Origin: Victivallales bacterium
GTDB taxonomy: Bacteria; Verrucomicrobiota; Lentisphaeria; Oligosphaerales; Lenti-02
Assembly: GCA_018648945.1 (NCBI GenBank)
Contig: JABGQJ010000137.1
Location: forward strand, 1 to 14,035
Direction of reading: 5' to 3'
DNA: 14,035 nucleotides
Shown: piece by piece, positions 14,021 through 14,035 of the stretch
Numbering within the stretch: the stretch's first letter is position 1
How the letters are laid out: each line of letters opens with the position of its first letter
Made by a program: the position numbers and the translations under genes
Notes under the pieces: generated by a model
Databases searched by the model: none
Told to the model about the DNA's origin: nothing
What the model saw: the letters and a program-made list of their open reading frames with translations, nothing else

Positions 14021-14035
14021 TTCCCCCCCCCTTCC

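Overview
The window is GC-rich DNA, about 60-65% G+C by eye, packed with long protein genes. Several features suggest an uncultured or environmental bacterium of the Planctomycetota/Lentisphaerota/Kiritimatiellota type (PVC superphylum) or a similar polysaccharide-degrading phylum. These are a Cys-type sulfatase beside a heparinase II/III-like lyase, a uroporphyrinogen-decarboxylase-fold paralogue, a Ser/Thr kinase fused to a formylglycine-enzyme-like domain, a secreted protein with repeated STN-like modules, and short-period intergenic repeats. This placement is inferred from gene content; no rRNA or marker gene is present.

Layout. Positions 1-504 (+) hold the C-terminal part of a ZupT/ZIP metal transporter whose start lies outside the window. 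It converges on a minus-strand run of six genes, given here in transcription order: STN-triplet secreted protein (9976-8804), HEAT-like exported protein (8713-7316), MFS transporter (7229-5895), URO-D-fold protein (5798-4713), heparinase II/III-like lyase (4697-2046) and sulfatase (2034-547). The last three genes are only 15 and 11 bases apart, so they are almost certainly one transcription unit. MFS precedes them by 96 bases. On the plus strand, a kinase-TM-PEGA-like-FGE-like fusion protein (about 10131-12809) diverges from the STN gene across a 154-base region containing two dyads. It is followed by a GH43-like glycosidase (12916-13809). The last 226 bases are non-coding: two opposed arrays of an 8-bp unit flank a core of 7-bp units.

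How the genes may work together. The lyase has an export signal and would cut a uronic-acid-containing polysaccharide outside the cytoplasm. The MFS carrier could import products. The sulfatase and the GH43 protein show no signal peptide and may act on imported oligosaccharides in the cytoplasm. The URO-D-fold protein sits between MFS and lyase. It may be a methyl-transfer enzyme of the MtaA/MtbA type, possibly acting on a methylated sugar, but that is inference. The kinase and STN proteins look like an envelope sensing pair on a shared divergent control region. The kinase's FGE-like domain lacks the paired cysteines of true formylglycine-generating enzymes, so it is unlikely to mature the local sulfatase.

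No tRNA, rRNA, CRISPR array, insertion sequence or phage gene was recognised. The novelty candidates are the nested repeat at the right end, the dyads between the STN and kinase genes, the stand-alone STN triplet and the URO-D gene inside a lyase/sulfatase operon.
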